This document shows positions 8,762 through 19,093 of a DNA stretch of 64,000 nt, piece by piece; within the stretch, counting starts at the first letter, position 1; every line of letters starts with the position of its first letter. The translations under genes and the position numbers were made by a program. The stretch spans positions 1 to 64,000 of the forward strand of contig DIWP01000056.1 in the NCBI GenBank assembly GCA_002423545.1, written 5' to 3'. This DNA comes from Thermoleophilia bacterium UBA6103 (GTDB taxonomy: Bacteria > Actinomycetota > Thermoleophilia > UBA2241). The notes beneath the pieces are model-generated. The model was given only the letters and a program-made list of their open reading frames with translations, was not told the DNA's origin and searched no databases.

Positions 8762-9921
8762 GCGCCGGCGCGACTCCGTGCCGGCAGGCCGTCGTCCTCG
8801 TCGGCGGCGAGGGCAAGCGGTTGCGGCCGATCACCTCGCGGCTGCCCAAGCCGGCGACGCCGGTGGTGGGGCGGCCGTTCATCGGCTACGTCATCGACAA
8901 TCTGGCGCGGCATGGCGTGGAGCACATCGTCTTCTCCGCCGGCTACCTCGCCGACGCGCTGCGCAGCGTCGTCGGCGACGGCTCGTCCTTCGGTGTCACG
9001 GTCGACTACGCGGTCGAGGATGAACCTCTCGGCACCGCCGGCGCCATCCGCAACGCGGAGCGCTTCCTCGCCGACGAGACCTTCCTGGCGCTCAACGGCG
9101 ACGTCCTTACCGACGTCGACGTCGGTGCGCTGGTCGCGTTCCATCGCGACAAGGGTGGCGACGGGACCATCTACCTCACGCCGGTCGACGACCCCCGGCG
9201 CTACGGCCTCGTCCGCCTGCGCGACGACGGCAGCGTCATCGAGTTCCTCGAGAAGCCCGGCCCGGAGCACAGTGGGCGGGCCCTGATCAACGCCGGTATC
9301 TACGTGCTCGAGCCACGCATCCTCGAGCTCATCCCGCCCGGTCGGCTCTTCAGCATCGAGCGCGGCATCTTTCCCAGGCTGGCCGAGCAGGGCATCCTCT
9401 TCGGCTTCTCTTCGGAGTGCTACTGGCGCGACATCGGCACGCCGGCCAGCTACCTGACGGCCAACTTCGACGTCCTGGAGGGCGCCCTGCGCACACGGAT
9501 GGGCGATCAGCTGGGTCAGTCCTTCCTCTACGTCTCCCATACGGCCTGCATCGCCACCGACGCACGGGTCGTGCCGCCGGCCTACATCGATCTCGGCGTG
9601 CGCATCGAGTCGGGGGCGAGGGTAGGGCCGCTGGCCGTGATCGGCGCCGGCAGCACCATCGCCGAGGGGGCGACGGTGCAGGAATCGGTGATCCACGATC
9701 AGGTGCACGTGGGGGTCGCTGCCGACGTCCGCTCCAGCGTGCTGGCACGGCGGGCCGAGATCGGTGAGGGCGCCCAGCTCAACGCGGCCATCATCGGCGA
9801 GGCCTGTCGCGTGGGTCGCGACAACGAGCTGGCCCGCGGCCTCTGCCTGGCGCCCGACACGTACCTGCCGGCCGGGTCGATCACGTTCCGCGACGTCGTC
9901 GACCACGAGGGCGACGGCTGA
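8758..9921 (+). CDS. NDP-sugar pyrophosphorylase (mannose-1-phosphate guanylyltransferase type) with left-handed beta-helix
   Basis: The 387-residue protein would activate a sugar 1-phosphate with NTP, most likely mannose-1-P to GDP-mannose. The Rossmann-like nucleotidyltransferase domain carries GGEGKRLRPIT and LPKPATPVVGRP near the N-terminus, LNGDVLTD in the metal-binding region and YWRDIGTP. From about residue 255 a hexapeptide left-handed beta-helix follows. ATG 8758 overlaps the ugd stop. The phosphomannomutase gene follows after about 100 bases, supporting the mannose assignment. A paralogue lies at 15852-16973. Glucose-1-P thymidylyl- or uridylyltransferase activity cannot be excluded from sequence alone. 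Confidence 0.88.
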   Translation: MSAGATPCRQAVVLVGGEGKRLRPITSRLPKPATPVVGRPFIGYVIDNLARHGVEHIVFSAGYLADALRSVVGDGSSFGVTVDYAVEDEPLGTAGAIRNAERFLADETFLALNGDVLTDVDVGALVAFHRDKGGDGTIYLTPVDDPRRYGLVRLRDDGSVIEFLEKPGPEHSGRALINAGIYVLEPRILELIPPGRLFSIERGIFPRLAEQGILFGFSSECYWRDIGTPASYLTANFDVLEGALRTRMGDQLGQSFLYVSHTACIATDARVVPPAYIDLGVRIESGARVGPLAVIGAGSTIAEGATVQESVIHDQVHVGVAADVRSSVLARRAEIGEGAQLNAAIIGEACRVGRDNELARGLCLAPDTYLPAGSITFRDVVDHEGDG

Positions 9922-10017
9922 CCGGTCATCCGGTGCCGGGCAGGCTGCCATGATCGGTCGAGAGCGGGTACCGACCGGCACGAGGATCGCATCCCACTAT
10001 CGGTGTCTGGAGGGTGG

Positions 10018-11376
10018 ATGAGCATCGACGGCAGCATCTTCAAGGCGTACGACGTGCGCGGCACGTGTCCGGGGCAGCTCGACGCCCGCATCGCACGGCT
10101 CATCGGCAGGGGACTGGCCGAGCAGCTCGGGGCGCGCACGCTGGGGGTCGGCATGGATCCACGACCGTCGTCTCCCGAGCTGCTGGCGGCGTTCTCCGCC
10201 GGCGCCGCCGACGCCGGCGCCACCGTCGAGAGCTTCGGCATGGTGGCTACCGAGATGGTCTACTTCGGCGTCGCGTCGCGCGGTCTCGACGGCGGCGCCA
10301 TGATCACCGCGTCGCACAACCCGCGCGGCTACAACGGTCTCAAGCTCGTGGGAGACGGCGCCCTGCCGCTGAGCGGGGAGCAGGGCATGCCGGAGCTGCG
10401 GAGCCGCGTCGAAGCGCTCGACGCGGAGCTGCCCGACCAGGTGCCGCCGTCGGCCTCCGCAGCGGTCGACGTCGACCTCTACGACGCGTACGTCGACCAT
10501 CTCATGAGCTTCTGCGAGCCGCGCACCTGGCCCGACTGGCAGGTGGTCATGGATGCCACCAACGGCGCCGCCGGCAAGCTTGCGCCGCTGGTGTTCGACC
10601 GCACACCGCTCTGGCGCGTCGAGATGTACTTCGAGGTCGACGGCACGTTCCCCCACCACCAGCCCAACCCGCTGCTGGAAGAGAACCGGCGCGAGCTGAG
10701 CGAGCGCGTCCTGGCCGAGAAGGCTCAACTCGGGATCGCCTGGGACGGCGACGCCGACCGCTGCTTCTTCATCGACGAGACCGGTGCGTTCGTGCCCGGC
10801 GACTTCATCACGGCCCTGCTGGCCGAGGCGCTGCTGATCAGACACCCCGGCGCCGCCATCCTCTACGACCTGCGGGCCAGCCGAGCCGTCCCCGACACCA
10901 TCGTCGCCAACGGCGGCGTGCCCCTGATCAACCGTGTGGGGCACGCGTTCTTCAAGCAGCGCATGCGGCGCGAGCCGGTGCTCTTCGGCGGCGAGGTGAG
11001 CGGCCACTACTACTTCCGCGACAACCACAATGCCGACTCCGGCTTCATCCCGGCGCTGCTGGTCCTCGACCTGCTGGCGCGCAAGAAAGCGACGCTGGCG
11101 GAGCTGCTCGAGCCGATGCGCAGCCGCTACTTCATCTCCGGAGAGATCAACTCCACCGTCGACGACGTGCCGGCGGCTCTGGAGCGGCTGCGCAGCCGCT
11201 TCGCAGACGGCGAGGTCGGCGATCTCGACGGCATCTCGGTCGACTACGACCACTGGCACTTCAACGTGCGGCCCTCCAACACCGAGCCGCTGCTGCGTCT
11301 GAACCTGGGCGCGGACGGCGAGGGGTTGATGGAGGAGAAGCGCGACCTGGTGCTGGGCGTCATCCGCGGGCACTGA
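10018..11376 (+). CDS. manB: Phosphomannomutase/phosphoglucomutase
   Basis: The enzyme interconverts hexose 6- and 1-phosphates through a phosphoserine intermediate and here would provide mannose-1-P (or glucose-1-P). All four alpha-D-phosphohexomutase signatures are visible: TASHNPRGYNG with the catalytic Ser99, the Mg-binding DGDADR loop (Asp243, 245, 247), the sugar-binding GGEVSGHYYF and the phosphate-binding RPSNTEPLLR near residue 418. ATG 10018 is chosen because a GGAGGGTGG lies immediately upstream; GTG 10003 is the alternative. The isomerase that supplies its substrate starts 18 bases after its stop. Confidence 0.94.
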   Translation: MSIDGSIFKAYDVRGTCPGQLDARIARLIGRGLAEQLGARTLGVGMDPRPSSPELLAAFSAGAADAGATVESFGMVATEMVYFGVASRGLDGGAMITASHNPRGYNGLKLVGDGALPLSGEQGMPELRSRVEALDAELPDQVPPSASAAVDVDLYDAYVDHLMSFCEPRTWPDWQVVMDATNGAAGKLAPLVFDRTPLWRVEMYFEVDGTFPHHQPNPLLEENRRELSERVLAEKAQLGIAWDGDADRCFFIDETGAFVPGDFITALLAEALLIRHPGAAILYDLRASRAVPDTIVANGGVPLINRVGHAFFKQRMRREPVLFGGEVSGHYYFRDNHNADSGFIPALLVLDLLARKKATLAELLEPMRSRYFISGEINSTVDDVPAALERLRSRFADGEVGDLDGISVDYDHWHFNVRPSNTEPLLRLNLGADGEGLMEEKRDLVLGVIRGH

Positions 11377-11394
11377 GCGGCGCGAGGCGGGACG

Positions 11395-12480
11395 ATGACC
11401 GACGAACGAGGGCGCGATCCGGGCGGCATGGCGCAGGCCATCGCCGCCCTGCCCGACCAGATCGAGAGCGGCTGGCAGGCGGCGCTGCGGGACCTGCGCG
11501 CCGCCGGCTGGCGCGGGCCGGCGCCGGCTCCCGGCGCCGCCTGCGCGGCGGCGTTCGCCGGCGGCGTCGCCGCCTGCGGCATGGGGGGCTCGGCCATCGG
11601 CGCCGACATGGTCCGCGCCGCCCTGCCGCGCCTGCCGGTGCCGTTCGAGAGCGTGCGCGGCTTCTCGCTTCCGCAGTGGGTCGGGCGCGGCAGCATCACC
11701 ATCGCGACGAGCTACTCGGGGGAGACCGCGGAGACCTTGTCGTGCGCCCGGGAGGCAGCCGAGCGCGGGTGTGCGCCGGTCTGTATCACCAGCGGCGGCA
11801 CGCTCACCTCGCTGGCACGGGCAGAAGGCTGGCCGCTGGTCGGCGTTCCCGCCGGTCTGCAGCCGCGCGCCGCCCTGGGCTCGCTGCTCTCGGCCGTCGC
11901 CGCCGTGATGCAGGCGGCCGGGCTGGGCGCCGATCTGCGCACGCAGGTCCCGGAGGCGGTGGAGCTGCTGCGCTCGGCGGCTGCGGAGCTGGGGCCGGGC
12001 GCCGATCCGGCGGCCCACCGGGCGCGGTCGATCGCCGAGCGACTGGTCGGCCGGCGGGTGATCGTCTACGGCGGCGGCGCCCTGGTGCCGGCGGCGCGAC
12101 GCTGGAAGACGCAGATCAACGAGAACGCCAAGGCGCCGGCCTGCTTCGCGGAGGCGCCGGAGCTGCTGCACAACGAGGTCTGCGGCTGGGCCGATGCTGC
12201 CGACGTCGCGTCCCAGACGGCGGTCGTGGTGCTCGTCGATCCGGCCGGCGACGACCGCCTGCGCCACCGCCTCGAGGCGGTGGCCGATCTGGTCGGGTGT
12301 CATGCGGCGACGGTCGAGGTCGTCGAGGCAATTGGCCATACGCCGTTGACGCGGTGCCTGTGGACGGCCTATCTCGGTGACTGGACCTCCTACTACCTGG
12401 GTCTGGCACGCGGTGTCGACCCCACGCCGGTGACGGCCATCGACGAGCTCAAGCGCCTGCTGCGCGAGCGGGAGCGCTGA
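11395..12480 (+). CDS. Bifunctional phosphoglucose/phosphomannose isomerase
   Basis: This 361-residue SIS-domain enzyme interconverts fructose-6-P with glucose-6-P and mannose-6-P, the entry to GDP-mannose. Motifs of the bifunctional archaeal/actinobacterial family are present: GMGGSAIGAD (62-71), SYSGETAET (106-114) and KTQINENAKAPA followed by LLHNEV, the catalytic Glu/His region. The length is typical of the family (about 350) and much shorter than classical PGI. It is tightly linked to phosphomannomutase, so the mannose branch 6-P to 1-P to GDP-mannose is encoded consecutively with the upstream pyrophosphorylase. Confidence 0.92.
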   Translation: MTDERGRDPGGMAQAIAALPDQIESGWQAALRDLRAAGWRGPAPAPGAACAAAFAGGVAACGMGGSAIGADMVRAALPRLPVPFESVRGFSLPQWVGRGSITIATSYSGETAETLSCAREAAERGCAPVCITSGGTLTSLARAEGWPLVGVPAGLQPRAALGSLLSAVAAVMQAAGLGADLRTQVPEAVELLRSAAAELGPGADPAAHRARSIAERLVGRRVIVYGGGALVPAARRWKTQINENAKAPACFAEAPELLHNEVCGWADAADVASQTAVVVLVDPAGDDRLRHRLEAVADLVGCHAATVEVVEAIGHTPLTRCLWTAYLGDWTSYYLGLARGVDPTPVTAIDELKRLLRERER

Positions 12481-12488
12481 GCGGGCCG

Positions 12489-13313
12489 ATGCCGGCCGAC
12501 CGGCTCGTGGCCGTCCTGTACGTTGCCGGCGGGGGACAGGTACGGGAGGCATGCGACGAGGTCGACGCAGGGCCGGGGTCCTGCGAAGCTCCGAGCGGGA
12601 TACCGGCGACGGCGCCGGCCGGAGTGCCGGCGACCGTGCTGACCCCGGAGTCGTGCCGGCCGTTGCATCCGTTCCGGGGACCGCTGTTCGCCGCCGTCGA
12701 GGAGGCGGCACGCTCTGTCCGCGGCTCGCGGGCCGTGTCCGATCCGACCCTGGCCGCCGGGGAGCGTGCGGCGCTTGGCCTGGTCGTGCCGCTGTGGTGG
12801 CTCGGTCAAGGATCCGCCGCGAGGCGGCTCACCGGCCCCGTCGTCGTCAGCGATCACGTCGACCTGACCCTGCGCGGACCACTCGCAGGTCGCTGGCCGC
12901 CGGATCGGCCGCGCACGTTTCCCAGCATGCGAGGCGTCTACGCGCCGGACATCGCGGCAGACGTGCTGGCCGGCGCTGCGCCGGCAGCGTGTGAGGTGGC
13001 GGCGGCCGGACCCGACGCTGCGGGCCGTGCAGCCTCGCCGGCCGGCCGATCGTCGACCTCGCGCGGCAGCCAGCGTCACCCCGCGGCGAGTTCGTCGCCG
13101 CAGGACCCTGCGGTATACTCACGACTCGCCGTGGCCGGCGTCGCAGATGCGAGCCGTCTCAGCGTCTGGGAGCAGCGACAGGCGCGTGCCGCCGGCTTGA
13201 CCGCCGCGGCCGACTGCCTCGTCGCTCCCGTCGTCATCGCCGCCTTCTTCGGCCTCGTGGTCGCCGCTGTGGGTGTCCCGGTGGGCGCTGAGACCCCGAG
13301 TCACGGCCGCTGA
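12489..13313 (+). CDS. Diverged, truncated purine-nucleoside-phosphorylase-like protein
   Basis: This 274-residue frame starts 8 bases after the isomerase. Its middle (about residues 100-150) resembles the family-2 PNP phosphate/purine region: VVVSDHVDLTLRGPLAGR followed by FPSMRGVYAP, comparable to the ISDHINLT and FPDMSEAYDP segments of true PNPs. The expected AAG motif before it and the whole C-terminal half are not recognisable, and the last ~120 residues are Ala/Ser/Arg-rich with a hydrophobic stretch near the end. It may be a decayed PNP, or an active but very divergent protein. Its position before ahcY and mtnA fits nucleoside salvage. The exact 3' part may instead be a separate ~60-codon ORF starting at GTG 13131 behind a -10-like element. 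Confidence 0.45.
   Translation: MPADRLVAVLYVAGGGQVREACDEVDAGPGSCEAPSGIPATAPAGVPATVLTPESCRPLHPFRGPLFAAVEEAARSVRGSRAVSDPTLAAGERAALGLVVPLWWLGQGSAARRLTGPVVVSDHVDLTLRGPLAGRWPPDRPRTFPSMRGVYAPDIAADVLAGAAPAACEVAAAGPDAAGRAASPAGRSSTSRGSQRHPAASSSPQDPAVYSRLAVAGVADASRLSVWEQRQARAAGLTAAADCLVAPVVIAAFFGLVVAAVGVPVGAETPSHGR
13110..13119 (+). promoter_or_regulatory. Extended -10-like element, possible ahcY promoter
   Basis: GCGGTATACT is identical to the decamer in front of murA. It lies inside the PNP-like frame, 11 bases before an in-frame GTG (13131) and about 260 bases before ahcY. It could drive ahcY with a long leader, or a small leaderless membrane-protein ORF (13131-13313). Confidence 0.35.
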
Positions 13314-13318
13314 CAGGT

Positions 13319-13353
13319 GCCGCCGGGTGGCGGCTGCCGGGTGTGGACCCGGC
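13319..13353 (+). promoter_or_regulatory. Two adjacent stem-loops in the ahcY leader
   Basis: Stem 1 pairs GCCGCC (13319-13324) with GGCGGC (13329-13334). Stem 2 pairs GCCGGGT (13336-13342) with ACCCGGC (13347-13353). They end 25 bases before the ahcY GTG. They could be a weak terminator of the preceding gene or a leader control element. I cannot match them to the SAH or SAM riboswitch consensus by eye. Confidence 0.35.
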
Positions 13354-13378
13354 CGTTGAGCACGAATAAGGGAGAGCC

Positions 13379-14647
13379 GTGAGCGCCATACCCGAGCATC
13401 ACGTCAAGGACATCTCGCAGACCCCGGAGGGCGTCCTGCGCATCGAGTGGGCGGACATGCACATGCCGGTGCTGGCCGCCATCAGGCAGCGCTTCGAGCG
13501 CGAGAAGCCGCTGCAGGGCGTGCGCTGCGGCTGCTGCCTCCACGTCACCACCGAGACGGCCAACCTCATGCGCACGCTCAAGGCCGGCGGCGCCGACGTC
13601 GCGCTGTGTGCCTCCAACCCGCTGAGCACGCAGGACAACGTGGCGGCGGCGCTCGTCCAGGAGTACGGCATCAGCGTGTTCGCCATCCGCGGCGAGGACA
13701 ACGACACCTACTACAGCCACATCCAGTCGGTCGTCGATCGCCGGCCGCAGATCACCATGGACGACGGCGCCGACGTCATCGGCATCATCCACGGCGAGCG
13801 CCCCGAGCTGGCCGAGGGCATCTTCGGCGGCACCGAGGAGACCACCACCGGCGTCATCCGCCTCAAGGCCCTGGAGAAGGAAGGCCGTCTGCTGTTCCCG
13901 GTCATCGCCGTCAACGACGCGAACACCAAGCACTTCTTCGACAACCGCTACGGGACCGGTCAGAGCACCCTCGACGGCGTGCTGCGGGCCACCAACATGC
14001 TCATCGCCGGCAGCACGTGCGTGGTCGCCGGCTACGGCTGGTGCGGGCGTGGCCTGGCGAACCGTCTCAAGGGACACGGCGCCGAGGTCATCGTCACCGA
14101 GGTCGACCCGCTCAAAGCGCTCGAGGCGGTCATGGACGGCTTCCGCGTCATGACGATGGCTCAGGCCGCCAAGCTGGCACGGCTCATCGTCACCGCCACC
14201 GGCGACATCCACGTGATCCGCAAGGAGCACTTCGACGTCATGCGAGACGGCGCCATCGTCGCCAATACCGGTCACTTCAACGTCGAGATCGATATCCCGG
14301 CGCTCGAGCAGATGGCGACGAAGCGTCGCACGGTGCGTGAGAACGTCGAGGAGTACACGATGGACGACGGCCGTCGCATCTACCTGCTGGCCGAGGGCCG
14401 TCTGGTCAACCTGGCCGCCGCCGAGGGTCACCCGGCGGCCGTCATGGATATGAGCTTCGCCAATCAGTCGCTCAGCGCCGAGTACATGGCCCGCCATCAC
14501 GAGCAGCTCGACCGCAAGGTCTACGTGGTGCCGCAGGAGCTCGACGACGAGATCGCACGCCTCAAGCTGGAGACCATGGACGTGACCATCGATGCGCTCA
14601 CCGAAGAGCAGGTCAAGTATCTGGCCTCCTGGGATCAGGGCACCTGA
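13379..14647 (+). CDS. ahcY: Adenosylhomocysteinase
   Basis: AhcY hydrolyses S-adenosylhomocysteine to adenosine and homocysteine using tightly bound NAD+, relieving product inhibition of methyltransferases. The 422-residue length matches the archaeal/actinobacterial short form. Visible are the substrate region (LHVTTETANL, GTEETTTGVIRL), the NAD-binding AGYGWCGRGLA (about 217-227), TATGDIHVI and the C-terminal YLLAEGRLVNLAAAEGHP with the conserved His. The C-terminal Lys/Tyr that contacts NAD in eukaryotic enzymes is replaced by a different tail. GTG 13379 is preceded by GGGAG. mtnA follows after 38 bases, grouping two SAM by-product salvage steps. Confidence 0.97.
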   Translation: MSAIPEHHVKDISQTPEGVLRIEWADMHMPVLAAIRQRFEREKPLQGVRCGCCLHVTTETANLMRTLKAGGADVALCASNPLSTQDNVAAALVQEYGISVFAIRGEDNDTYYSHIQSVVDRRPQITMDDGADVIGIIHGERPELAEGIFGGTEETTTGVIRLKALEKEGRLLFPVIAVNDANTKHFFDNRYGTGQSTLDGVLRATNMLIAGSTCVVAGYGWCGRGLANRLKGHGAEVIVTEVDPLKALEAVMDGFRVMTMAQAAKLARLIVTATGDIHVIRKEHFDVMRDGAIVANTGHFNVEIDIPALEQMATKRRTVRENVEEYTMDDGRRIYLLAEGRLVNLAAAEGHPAAVMDMSFANQSLSAEYMARHHEQLDRKVYVVPQELDDEIARLKLETMDVTIDALTEEQVKYLASWDQGT

Positions 14648-14685
14648 GCCACTCCGAGCTATAACCGTCAAGTAGAGGTAGAGCC

Positions 14686-15851
<1,166 letters not shown>

Positions 15852-15855
<4 letters not shown>

Positions 15856-16973
15856 AAGCCATGATCATGGCTGCCGGTCTCGGCACTCGGCTGATGCCGC
15901 TGACCGAGCTGACCTCCAAGCCGACCGTGCCGGTCGCCAACCGCCCCGTCATGGAGCACATCGTCGCCTTGCTGGCGCGTCACGGGGTCCGCGACCTGGC
16001 CGCCAACCTCCACTATCACCCCGACGAGATCCGCCGCCACTTCGGCGACGGCGAGGCCTTCGGCGTCCGTCTGCGCTACGTCTTCGAGCTGGAGCTCTCC
16101 GGCACCGCCGGAGGCGTCGGTCAGTTCCGCGAGCTCCTCGGCGACGACACCTTCCTGGTCATGAGCGGGGACTCTCTCACGGACATCGACCTCACCGCCC
16201 TGCTCGCCGCTCACCGGGAGCACGGCGGCATGTGCACCATGGCCGTCAAGAGCGTCGACGACCCCTCCTTGTATGGTGTGGTGGTACACGACGACCGTGA
16301 CCGGGTCACCGGCTTCCAGGAGAAGCCGCGCCGCGAAGCGGCGCGCTCCAACCTGTGCAACTGCGGCATCTACGTCCTCGAGCCGCGCGTCTTCGACTAC
16401 ATCCCGGCGGGCAGCTTCGTCGACTTCGCCAAAGACGTCTTTCCGGCCATGATGGCCGACGATGTGCCGTTCCATGTGTGGCGCGTCGGATCGTACTGGA
16501 ACGACATCGGCAGCCTCGACGTGTACCGGTGGGGCAACTTCGACGCCCTCAACGGCGCCGTGGCGATCGACCTGCCCGGCCGTGAGGTGCGGCCCGGCAT
16601 ACGGATCGCCGAGGGCGCCTGGATCGCCGAAGACGCCGTCCTCGATCCGCCTGTCCTGGTCGGCTCCGGCTGTCGCGTGGAGCCCGGCGCCAGGCTCGTC
16701 GGTCCGGTCGTGCTGGGAGACGAGTGCCGGGTCGGCGCCGGGGCCTCCATCGACCGCTCGATCGTGTGGGCCGGCACCAGCCTGGGTGCTGCGGCCGCGG
16801 TGCGCGGGAGCATCCTCGGACGGCGCGTGCTCGTCGGCGAGCGGGCGCAGATCGGGCCCGACGGCGTGGTCGGCGACGGCAGTCAGGTCGCCGCCGGCGC
16901 AGTCGTCGACCCCGGCGCCCGCGTCCCGGCCGGCAGCGACGTCCAGGCCGGATCCCCCGGTCCGGCGGTCTGA
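15852..16973 (+). CDS. NDP-sugar pyrophosphorylase (mannose-1-phosphate guanylyltransferase-like), second copy
   Basis: This 373-residue protein is a paralogue of the one at 8758-9921: N-terminal AAGLGTRLMPLTELTSKP, MSGDSLTDID at the metal-binding site, GFQEKPRREA, and YWNDIGSLDVY, then a hexapeptide left-handed beta-helix from about residue 245 (PGIRIAEGAWI, RVEPGARLVGPVVLG). It would form an NDP-sugar, with mannose or glucose the likeliest substrate. ATG 15852 overlaps the mtnA stop, so it is translationally coupled to mtnA even though the pathways are unrelated. Which of the two copies makes GDP-mannose cannot be told from sequence. Confidence 0.87.
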
Positions 16974-17048
16974 ACCGGCGGCACCGGTCCCAGGGCCCGC
17001 GCACAGCTCTCGTAGCTCAGCGTCCGTCTCCACGACCTTCCGTCCGCC

Positions 17049-17921
17049 TTGCCGACGCCGTCTCGTCCTCCCAGGGTCCTTCCGCGCAGCTCCGCCGGCC
17101 GTCTCGGTGGACCGGTCACCGGCCGGCTCAGTGGACTGGCGACCGGGCTCGTCGATCTGGTGCTGCCACGCCGCTGCGTGCAGTGCGGGCGTCCCGGGGC
17201 GTGGCTCTGCGGGGCGTGCTGCGAGGAGCTGAGACCGCTTGCCGGCCCGGCCTGTTTTCGCTGCGGGCGTCCCGGGCCGCTGCCGACGCTGCACTGCCTG
17301 GAGTGCGAGGGCCGGGAGCTGGCCTTTGTCACGGCCGCCGCCGCCTTCGCCTACTCCGGGCCGGCCCGCGAGCTGGTCCGGGCCTGCAAGTTCCGCGGAC
17401 TGCGCTCGCTGGCGGCTGAGATGGCGGCCCTGGCGCTGCCGAGGTTCTCCGATGCCGTCTCGGCGGCCGCCGCGCACGGTCATGCCCTGGATGCCGCGAC
17501 CTGGGCGCCGACCACACGCGAACGCCGCATCGAGCGCGGCTTCGACCACGCCGAGCTGTTCGCCCGCGAGCTGGCCGGGCGTGCCGGCCTGCCGGTCGTG
17601 GAGTTGCTCACGCGGACCGGAGCGGCCGGTCATCAGAGCCGTCTCGGTCGGGCCGATCGCGCCGTGAACGTAGCCGGGGCATTCGCTCTGCGGGCCGCCG
17701 CTGCCCGCGCGCCGGCGGCGCCCGCCGCCGGATCGCCGCCGAGTGCGACCGGCTCATCGCCGCAGGTCGCGATAGACGTTGCACTCAAGCGGGTAATCAT
17801 CATTGACGATGTGTACACTACGGGTGAGACGCTCGATCAGTGCGCAAGAGCGTTCGCAGGAGCGGCCTACGAAGTACACGCGTTCACGTTCGCGCGAACG
17901 GTACGAGGGCAGCGGTGCTGA
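17049..17921 (+). CDS. comF: ComF family phosphoribosyltransferase-like protein
   Basis: ComF proteins act with the ComFA translocase in DNA uptake or in recombination-linked DNA handling in non-competent bacteria. The 290-residue product has two N-terminal zinc-finger pairs (CVQCGRPGAWLCGACC and CFRCGRPG followed by HCLEC) and a C-terminal phosphoribosyltransferase fold with the PRPP loop VIIIDDVYTTGETLDQC. KFRGLRSLA and TRERRIERGFDHAELFA are also typical. A ~25-residue Ala/Pro/Ser insertion precedes the PRPP loop. The start TTG 17049 is the only plausible one upstream of the zinc region and is uncertain. hpf follows, as in many Gram-positives. Confidence 0.88.
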   Translation: MPTPSRPPRVLPRSSAGRLGGPVTGRLSGLATGLVDLVLPRRCVQCGRPGAWLCGACCEELRPLAGPACFRCGRPGPLPTLHCLECEGRELAFVTAAAAFAYSGPARELVRACKFRGLRSLAAEMAALALPRFSDAVSAAAAHGHALDAATWAPTTRERRIERGFDHAELFARELAGRAGLPVVELLTRTGAAGHQSRLGRADRAVNVAGAFALRAAAARAPAAPAAGSPPSATGSSPQVAIDVALKRVIIIDDVYTTGETLDQCARAFAGAAYEVHAFTFARTVRGQRC

Positions 17922-18216
17922 GATCACCGGCCCCGGCGCACGCGCGGCCGTGCCGTCCCGGCACCGCCCTCCGCCCACCAGCCCCATCCTCACAGTCGGC
18001 AGATGCATCCGGACGTCGGCGCCCGTCCTGGCGCCGAGAACGGTCCGGGCGTGCCCATGCATCCGGTCGGCCTCGCGGGGGGCAGTCCACCTCATCACCC
18101 GATCCGGAGCCTCGGCGCCGCAGGGCACGCGTCGCCGTCTCCATCCGTCCCCTCTTCGATCTCCCGCACGCCGCCGGCTGTGGGAGCAATCGGAGACGAG
18201 CAAAGGAGCAGCGTCG

Positions 18217-18915
18217 ATGAAGATCCAGGTCAAAGGCCGTAACGTCGCGGTCACCGATGCGCTGCAGGACTACGCTCACGAGAAGCTCGGCAAGGTCCAG
18301 CGTCTTCTCCGCGAGCGACGCATCGACGAGGTGAGCAGGCTCGAGCTGGAGCTCATGGTCGAGAAGAACCCTGCCATCCCGAACAACAACGTGGCCGAAG
18401 CGACGATCTTCACGGGCGGACCGGTGATCCGTGCCCGGGAGGCGTCCGACGACATGTACGCTGCCATCGACCTCGTGACCGACAAGCTGCAACGCCGGGT
18501 CAAGAAGTACCACGACAAGCGGCACCACAAGACCCACCACAAGTACGCGACCGAGAAGGCCGGCCTGGTCGTCGCCGTGGAGGAGGCGGCGGCCGCCGCC
18601 GCGGCCGGCGAGGTCTCGCCGGCTGAAGTCGCTGAGGTGGCTGCGGTCGCCGTCGCGGCGACCAACGGTCACGCCACGGCAGCGACCGCAGCGCCGACGG
18701 AGACGATCGCAGCGGTCGCCGAGGACGATCACGGCTCGGTCGTGAAGGTCAAGCGGTTCCCCATGAAGCCGATGTCGGTGGAGGAGGCGACGTTGCAGCT
18801 CGAGCTGGTCGGCCACGACTTCTTCGTGTTCCGCAACGCCGACACCGACGACACCAACGTCGTCTACCGGCGTCGTGACAACCACTACGGGCTGATCATG
18901 CCGGAGCCGGCGTGA
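18217..18915 (+). CDS. hpf: Ribosome hibernation promoting factor, long form
   Basis: Long HPF inactivates and dimerises ribosomes (100S particles) in stationary phase. The 232-residue protein starts MKIQVKGRNVAVTDAL and has the S30AE fold to residue ~110, ending in KKYHDKRHHK. A long Ala/Glu/Val-rich flexible linker (about 125-175) follows, and then the C-terminal dimerisation domain (VVKVKRFPMKPMSVEEA, FFVFRNADT, YRRRDNHYGLI). AAAGGAG at 18202-18208 fixes the ATG at 18217. The frame is open far upstream, but that sequence is unconserved. It sits between comF and secA, a common Gram-positive order. Confidence 0.95.
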   Translation: MKIQVKGRNVAVTDALQDYAHEKLGKVQRLLRERRIDEVSRLELELMVEKNPAIPNNNVAEATIFTGGPVIRAREASDDMYAAIDLVTDKLQRRVKKYHDKRHHKTHHKYATEKAGLVVAVEEAAAAAAAGEVSPAEVAEVAAVAVAATNGHATAATAAPTETIAAVAEDDHGSVVKVKRFPMKPMSVEEATLQLELVGHDFFVFRNADTDDTNVVYRRRDNHYGLIMPEPA

Positions 18916-19093
18916 GGTGCGCCTGACGGCGGCGACCGGCCCGCCGGCATGATGGTGCGGGGGCGAGGCCGCACGGCGTCGTCCCCGCCCGATCTGTGCG
19001 AAGATAGGCGCGGCGCCCGCGGGTGCCCCGGCGTCCCGGGAGCGGGGCGCCCTGAACACGTGTTCCCGACGACGAACGTGGTGAGCTGATCCG

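Noticed and set aside
9997..12711. 904-codon open frame antisense to phosphomannomutase and isomerase genes
   Set aside because: Shadow of two well-supported genes; composition is typical of reverse-complemented GC-rich codons.
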